In this document: one piece after another, positions 58,706 to 64,000 of the stretch
Layout of the letters: the number at the start of each line of letters is the position of its first letter
How positions within the stretch are numbered: position 1 is the first letter of the stretch
Assembly: GCA_963930775.1 (NCBI GenBank)
Contig: OZ005701.1
Span: 5,959,669 to 6,023,668 of the forward strand
Length of the DNA stretch: 64,000 bases
Direction: 5' to 3'
Source of the DNA: Cliona cf. orientalis
Lineage: Eukaryota > Porifera > Demospongiae > Clionaida > Clionaidae
Notes under the pieces: generated by a model
Told to the model about the DNA's origin: nothing
The model's database searches: none
The model's input: only the letters and a program-made list of their open reading frames with translations
Program-made: the position numbers and the translations under genes

Positions 58706-59285
58706 ATAATAATATTATTATGATCTTTGATGAGTTCGGCCTGTTGACTAGAGCATCTAGTCGAGTGCCACAGGTGACAAGATTGTCACCCAGGGGCGTT
58801 CCATAGAAAAGTTTAATATACTATTATTATGTGTATCATACACATTCATTGCAGCCTTGCATGCAGCCTTTTCGAAACATCAAGAATCACTAAGTATGGA
58901 AATTTGAAACAATCATGGGATTGACCTCTTCTGGTTATGAATCTTGTCAGTAAAATAAATTAATTTTATTATGATTGTTGTTGTACGTAATGGCTATAAT
59001 TATCCCCCGTGGGTCTGTACCCATTTAGTAACTATTATGATAATCAACTATACTACACTCCCACAGGTTAAGCATAATCATAGCCAATTTTTTAAATTCC
59101 GAAATCTCAGGTAAATACCCTGGGGGTTCCCCCCATGCCTGTGAATATGAATTTGAATCATGGGATTGTATGGTGCACTTATCATGGCATATACCTATAC
59201 CCCTGCATGTGGTTCTTAAGTTTTACCTTGAAATTAATCTATAGCCTTTTTAGTTATCTGAGTCCATTTCTACTTGTACAAATAG

Positions 59286-59835
59286 CTGTTTGTGATGGTT
59301 CCATTGAGGAGCTGACTTTCGTGAGTGATTGGATTTCTGACACATGTTCAACGACCGAAGACTCCACTATTACCATTCACTGCAGTGATGGTGGATCCTC
59401 TAACTTCACACTAGAGTCAGTCTGTAGCAGTGAAGGAGAATGGAAAAAAGAATCTACTCCAGTGACTCAAGCTCAATGGCCTTCAAGTTATCAATGGATC
59501 TATAGTAATGAATTAATGCACTTAACTTGTGAATTTTAATAGGGAGTACTAGTACGACCACATTTTCACAGAATTCAGTCTCTTCCTTCCCTCCAATTTA
59601 CACACTGCCAATTGCTTCGGGCTTCAGTTTTGCATTTGGGCTTCTCTTGGGCATGATACTCACTGCGTGCATTGTGAAACTGAGGATGAAGGCATCATCT
59701 CTTACTAATCAAGATCAGAAACAGGTGTCTATGGCCCAGGTACCAGTTTATGAGGAATTAGCAGGTGATCAGGAGCATACTTCTCCCGGTTGCAAAGTTG
59801 TGAGCAATGTAGCATACGGCCCTGTGTGCAATTAA
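59286..59835 (+). pseudogene. Truncated receptor: sushi module plus TM and tyrosine tail (cassette E)
   Basis: Exon 59286 to about 59486 reads VCDGSIEELTF ... DTCSTTEDSTITIHCSDGG ... VCSSEGEWKK, a sushi-like module with four Cys. The second exon, 59543-59835, encodes a Ser/Thr stalk, one TM helix (FSFAFGLLLGMILTACIV) and a tail with VYEEL and a VAYGPV near the C-terminus. The tail closely parallels receptor A (IYEEV, VAYGPI). Both acceptors are phase 1, but the intervening intron would be only about 56 bp with a weak donor (GTTATC). No signal peptide, Ig or FN3 exons were found between receptor B and here. It is either a decayed third receptor or an alternative 3' cassette for an upstream gene. 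Confidence 0.6.
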
Positions 59836-60356
59836 ATAGAACTATAAACCGCTCTTATAAGATACGCTGATTTTTAACACTAAGTCTTGATTAGTTACCA
59901 CTATTGCTGCATATACAGTGCATAATATCATTGTATACATGTATGTTTGTGCCTTATTCATGACATAATAATAATAATAATATTCATTCCTGTAGTCATA
60001 AAAATAAACTGGTATGCAGTTACATCAGCTCTAATTTCTATAAATAACAACATGCAACGTGTACTGTGTATATAAAAGATCACTTAATCTCCATATTAGA
60101 CTAAAGTGAATAGTTATTAAAGAGCCATGACTACAAACTGTTGCAAGGTAAACAATATTAATATAGGAACCAAACTAGCATGATTAAAATAATAATATTA
60201 TTATATTATGCATTATTCACACAATCCAGAACCTCGTGTATACACTTATTGGAGCATGTATAATAATATCATGCATGCCACAGTTAGGTGAGTTAATTTT
60301 ATGGGACGAGTGAGGATGCATACATCGTGACAATGTTGTTGTTTTGTTTTTTTTAG
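59836..60356. other. Spacer, no gene recognised
   Basis: AT-rich. The ATG at 60127 followed by a possible donor gives only seven residues, no signal peptide and the wrong phase for the next Ig exon. Confidence 0.5.
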
Positions 60357-61295
60357 TTTCCAGTGAAGTACGGAGCTTCCATTCATCACTTGCCACAGCT
60401 GGAAGAAGACATCCTTGTAGAGATGAACTGTTGATCTTCACCTGTGAAGTGACTGGGTCTCGTCTTGATTGGAGAGTGGATTCAAATTCAGTCCATCGAG
60501 TTCGCTACTTTGGCACAGATAGAGTTGATGACGTACGCACAGTTAATGGAGTAAGCATCAAATTTCGTACTATCCTGACTGGTAATGAAGAGGTCACTAG
60601 AACTACAGGATCAAGCAGACAGCTTACTTCAACTCTAATTGCAGAACTCTCTCAATCATCAGTAATCCAACACAATATCTCCTGCTCCTCACACACACAG
60701 ACACAGGTCCTCCAAGTCCAGGTTGCAGGTAACTTAGTAATTAAATTAAAATTTAAACATTGATAGCCATTTTGATTATGAGCATAATAATAATAAGCCA
60801 TTGGCGATCATTTTCCATGCAGAAAGACCAAGACGACCACAAAATTTCACGGTCGTTATGCATCCAGACGAACATTCACTTGCATTACAATGGGATGCTC
60901 CTGCCAACATTGATAACTTTGATATAGAATACTACACAATCCAAGTGCTCTCATCTGTAGAATCTGATGGTAAAGAATACGAACTTAATGTAACTGGCTC
61001 AGAACTAGAGTACCCCTTTGGAGTGATAATGAATTCGAACACTTCGTCAGCCCAGTATGAATCGAGTAATTATAACTTGACGGTGTCAGCTGTTAGCAAA
61101 TGCTCCCAGCAAGGTCCAGAAGCATCTGCAGCTGCAACAATTACTCTTCCTATGTATACACCAAAAGTCAACACTAATAGTTCTATAGCTGCAGATTGCA
61201 TCTCTGACTCTAGCTCTGCTATCACATTTAACTCTAATTGTGATGCACTGTATGTTATTGCTCTATCGATAGCTACTCTTATGATAATAATATGA
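60357..61295 (+). CDS. Ig-FN3 protein with hydrophobic C-terminus (receptor D, 5' end missing)
   Basis: Two exons are clear: 60357-60728 and 60823-61295. The first is an Ig-like domain (SSEVRSFHSS, CRDELLIFTCEVTGSRLDWRV, far Cys in HNISCSSH) and is the sister of receptor C exon 2 (shared EVR.., HNISCSS). The second is FN3-like (RPRRPQNFTV, LALQWDAPANIDNFDIEYYTIQVL, LTVSAVSKCSQQ) and continues without an intron into a Ser/Asn-rich spacer with two Cys and a hydrophobic end (YVIALSIATLMIII). The end is typical of a GPI signal. The Ig acceptor is phase 1, so a phase-1 leader exon is expected, but I found none downstream of receptor B. It may lie further off, or the gene may be broken. Confidence 0.7.
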
Positions 61296-61739
61296 CTACC
61301 AATTATTACTATTCATAATGATAATTCTTTGAGCGGAGCAGGTCCTGGAGCAGAGTAAGTCTAGAGCTGATCATGTAGTCATCTTGGTCACGCTTAACTA
61401 TTGTATGGTGCATGAGATGTGTGGCACCCCAATAAGGTCAAGCAACTACGTACTATACTTAGAACATTGTATGATACATACATGCTAGCTTGTTGGCCGT
61501 CACTTAGCAACCAAAAGTTTTTAGGCAAATTATAGGCTACTAGAAAGTATATGTATGCATGCATGTGTGTTGGGCTTCACCAATAGCCAGCAACCAATTG
61601 AAAATTTTTATAGAAGTTTCCCGATACCAACCTGTGTGGGTATACAGTAACTTATACCCTTACTTTTACTTTGAAGCTAGTTAGTTAGTAAGGAAGTCCT
61701 TGGAAAGTCACAGCGTAGAGCTAGCTCTGATGAAGTCTT
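61296..61739. other. Spacer, no gene recognised
   Basis: Intergenic sequence between receptor D and the TPMT-like pseudogene; no repeats or exons stand out. Confidence 0.5.
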
Positions 61740-62309
61740 AATCAACAGCACTACCTTCCACAAGTAGCGGCTGAAAGTCCACACGGGAAAAGTTGAGTCT
61801 TCTTTTAGATCACAGAGTTCGGTAGTCTTCTTGACATCATACTCCTGTCAATTGTGAGGGTTTGAAATGCTCTCTGTATAGAGAATGGTCAATTCCTCTT
61901 CTGTAACTGTGAATGGTATCATTGGGTGTTCAGAGTGCTCATAATCAAAAAATGAGAGAACAATCCTGCCACCTGGCTTTGTTACAGTAAAAGAATTCAT
62001 CAGTTCAGCATACATGGTTCTCTTGATATCGGTGAAGTCGAAAGACCCTATAGATCCGTGGTCAAAGATACAATCAAAACCACCTAGATTATCCTACACG
62101 AAACGGTCCGACACCACATATACAGTATATGGTTATATAGATTTATCGTGTGCAGTACACGTATACACAGGCATCTCAATTCCTTCAATCCTGCACAATT
62201 TTTCACTATTATATGCTAAACCATTCTTCACGAAAAACTGCTTGATGGCCAACTCAGATCATTCAATACCAACGACATGATGTCCTCTCTCGGCAAACCA
62301 CAGCATGAT
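61740..62309 (-). pseudogene. TPMT-like S-methyltransferase pseudogene fragment
   Basis: After a CAG acceptor the minus strand reads IMLWFAERGHHVVGIE then a stop, SELAIKQFFVKNGLAY ..., later FDCIFDHGSIGSFDFTDIKRTMYAELMNSF, GGRIVLSFFDYEHSEHPM and, after a frameshift near 61875, DVKKTTELCDLKED. The order matches the thiopurine S-methyltransferase family (WFADRGH, VVGVEISE, IWDRGA, DRK). There are at least three in-frame stops (TGA in the GIE-SEL motif, TAA, TAG) plus the frameshift. The first exons are not seen. Live relatives methylate small S-, N- or Se-containing molecules; this copy cannot. Confidence 0.8.
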
Positions 62310-62515
62310 CTGTACGGTGGCCGAGAAGGGCCATTCCAAACTTCCAATTTCTCAATTTCCATTTCTGAATTGATCATTTCTAACTTTGCATTTCTAAAGT
62401 TTAGCTTCGAATGGGCTGGTAACACAGCAGTATTACAAGTTGAGACATCCATTCCAAATTTACCTCACAGTTAGCTCAGCAGCTTTAAGTTAGTGAGTGA
62501 ATGTTGAATGACATT

Positions 62516-63630
62516 TGGTAGTCTCTATTCAGTGGACTGGACGACTGGACTGGACTACTGGACTCACCTTTTACCCCAAAATACCAACTTCAATTGGCAT
62601 TTTTCAGATTTTGATTGCCCTAAAATGCAGTTATGACCCTATAATTATGTCAATGCATGCATGTACCTGTACATGCAATGGGCTTTTTAGTTATAATATA
62701 TTATTGGATCATCAATTTCAGTCAGCTTGGCGCTAGCCTAGCATAGTCTATCTAATTCGAACAAGTGAATTCTTCATGGCTCTCCCTCTTAATAGCATTT
62801 TATTGAATTGCTCCTATAATTTTGTCATTTCACTTTTATAGCTAGCTACCTCACACTATACAGCTGTTGTCCACATCCGAGTATCTAGCTAGATTAGATA
62901 TAATGAGTGATTGTGTCTTATTCAACATGTTACTAAAGGCATAATATTATGCTAGTATTCTTCCATGGCCTTTGGGAAAAACGTAACATGGGGGAGGGAG
63001 GCATTGTGACTTAATCTGTGGCTGCAATCTTATGTAGCACTAGATGATAATAATGGATTTCATGCATATAGGAAGTGTGTAGGATAGGGCAAAATTTTCT
63101 ACACATTTCATTTATTTTACAAAAATTCTGCCCTATCCTGTGACAAACAGGTGTAGGAAAGCTCATGTTTTAGTAAGCACGACATAAGGAAATCTTAGTT
63201 TTTTGGTCCGGTGCTATAGGCACTCCAGTAGAGCTAGCTAACTAGCGTGAATTCTCTGTATGAAACCCATCTTTGCTGAGAGGATCACGAATTATTCGCG
63301 GAACACTATCCCGTAACGTTAAGACTGGATTTGTCACAATAATGGCAAATATCCACAGCATAGTGGCTGAAGTTTGGTGTTTAATCTCATGCAGACCATT
63401 ACGCCAAACCCGAACCCAAACCCTTCTACTATATACGTTCACTCAGGCATACATGTAGGCATAGGCACCTGCAGCTGAGGCTACCACGGTACTAAAATAG
63501 GTCAGGCTCAACACAATATTAAGTAGCACTTGCCCCACCAAGCTATAGGAGGCTAAATGCCTATTTTGGGGGTCAAAGGCTAGTCCAGTATTCCAGTCCA
63601 GTAGTCCAGTCCAGTGAATAGAGACTACCA
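62516..63630. repeat. Inverted repeat pair of about 68 bp, 1.1 kb apart
   Basis: TGGTAGTCTCTATTCAGTGG at 62516 and the complementary CCAGTGAATAGAGACTACCA ending at 63630 head two arms rich in TGGACTGGACTACTGGACT units. They may be the termini of a 1.1-kb element; no target duplication was identified. Confidence 0.55.
63076..63218. repeat. Inverted partial copy of the 57.95-kb repeat
   Basis: Contains AGGATAGGGCAAAATTTT, TTCTGCCCTATCCTG, CTCATGTTTTAGTAAGC and GGAAATCTTAG...GGTCC, the reverse complement of segments at 57978-58330. It lacks most of the internal tandem units. Confidence 0.7.
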
Positions 63631-64000
63631 TGACGTTTTGCATCCAAAAAATTAACTGCAACTTCAATTGTCGGGCACATTTCCAAGAAAAGCACATGAT
63701 GGCCATAAGTTCCCTGCCTCCAATTAGTCTTACATCACGAGCATGTGCATATAAGCCCGCCCCCTTTGTTCTGCTGGCTGCCACTGCTATGCATGTAATG
63801 CCAGCATAGAAAGCAAGGAGGTATCCTTTCTGAAGTAGCTACACTTTATACATCATTAATTTTGTATGGCCACGATCGTGCTGAATGAGGTTCCATGGCA
63901 TGGCACATTTGCTGTATAATTGCAACACTGTTGACATAATAACCTGATCGTTTACGTTACAGCCATGTGAAAATTTACATCTGATAAGTACATTTGTTAT

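Larger units (their letters stand above)
57398..59285. other. Receptor-cluster spacer with leader relic and repeats
   Basis: At 57680-57692, AGCATCAAAAATGAAA matches the sequence around the start codons of receptors A and B. The frame then degenerates into unrelated GC-rich sequence, so it looks like a relic leader exon. The rest holds a tandem repeat at 57952-58336, a SINE at 58519-58705 and AT-rich sequence. Confidence 0.5.
62310..64000. other. Intergenic, repeats only
   Basis: No coding exon recognised. It holds a pair of inverted repeats (62516-63630) and an inverted partial copy of the 57.95-kb repeat. Confidence 0.55.

Noticed and set aside
60127..60147. ATG plus donor as the leader exon of receptor D
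   Set aside because: Seven residues, not hydrophobic, phase 0 against the required phase 1.

Overview
The window is animal genomic DNA, most likely from a demosponge. Genes are compact, on both strands, and split by short AT-rich GT-AG introns. Three genes have close animal orthologues (SKP1, METTL13/eEF1AKNMT and ZNF830). They sit beside families I associate with sponges: kinase-kelch fusions, a beta-helix multi-pass membrane protein, and Ig/FN3/sushi receptors with a Death domain. The species call is an inference from gene content. No bacterial, viral or CRISPR feature was seen. No intact functional tRNA or rRNA gene was seen, only degenerate tRNA-derived repeats.

Layout. 1-3.5 kb: no gene recognised. 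3.6-5.8 kb (-): secreted CAP protein fused to the C-terminal domain of inter-alpha-trypsin inhibitor heavy chains. 6.3-9.9 kb (+): ZNF830. 10.1-14.2 kb (-): kinase-coiled-coil-kelch protein. 14.5-18.4 kb (+): GULO/ALO-type sugar-lactone oxidase. 19.0-23.0 kb (-): beta-helix multi-pass membrane gene broken by three frameshifts. 23-27.6 kb: nested small transposons. 27.7-30.5 kb (+): SKP1. 30.9-33.5 kb (-): a second kinase-kelch gene, 113 bp from the divergent METTL13 (33.6-41.5 kb, +). 42.4-45.6 kb: a partial tandem duplicate of METTL13, clearly dead. 47.7-61.3 kb (+): a cluster of immunoglobulin-type surface receptors. 61.7-62.3 kb (-): TPMT-like methyltransferase pseudogene. 62.3-64 kb: repeats.

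The receptor cluster is the most interesting part. Two adjacent genes (A, 51.7-53.3 kb; B, 53.9-57.4 kb) have nearly identical Ig-FN3-sushi ectodomains but unrelated transmembrane and cytoplasmic parts. A has a short tail with two tyrosine motifs. B has a long tail with four YxxL/I-type motifs (one pair at ITAM spacing, two fitting the ITIM consensus), a Death domain, and SH3- and WW-type proline motifs. The near-identity stops at the start of exon 2 and just inside exon 5. The leader exons, which lie outside it, are clearly more diverged, which points to gene conversion of a ligand-binding cassette. Flanking members include two tail-less Ig-FN3 proteins and a truncated sushi-TM-tail cassette. 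Almost all domain-boundary introns are phase 1, which lets modules be exchanged. The layout resembles paired-receptor and allorecognition loci of other animals, but that function is only inferred.

Mobile DNA is abundant and mostly non-autonomous: hAT-like elements with 8-bp duplications, a Mutator-like element with a 9-bp duplication, a TA-flanked family with TACCGTA termini in four introns, a 1-kb TTAA-flanked GC-rich element, fold-back elements and tRNA-derived SINEs. I saw no transposase gene. All exon boundaries and counts were worked out by eye from splice signals, frame and protein similarity; transcript data were not available.
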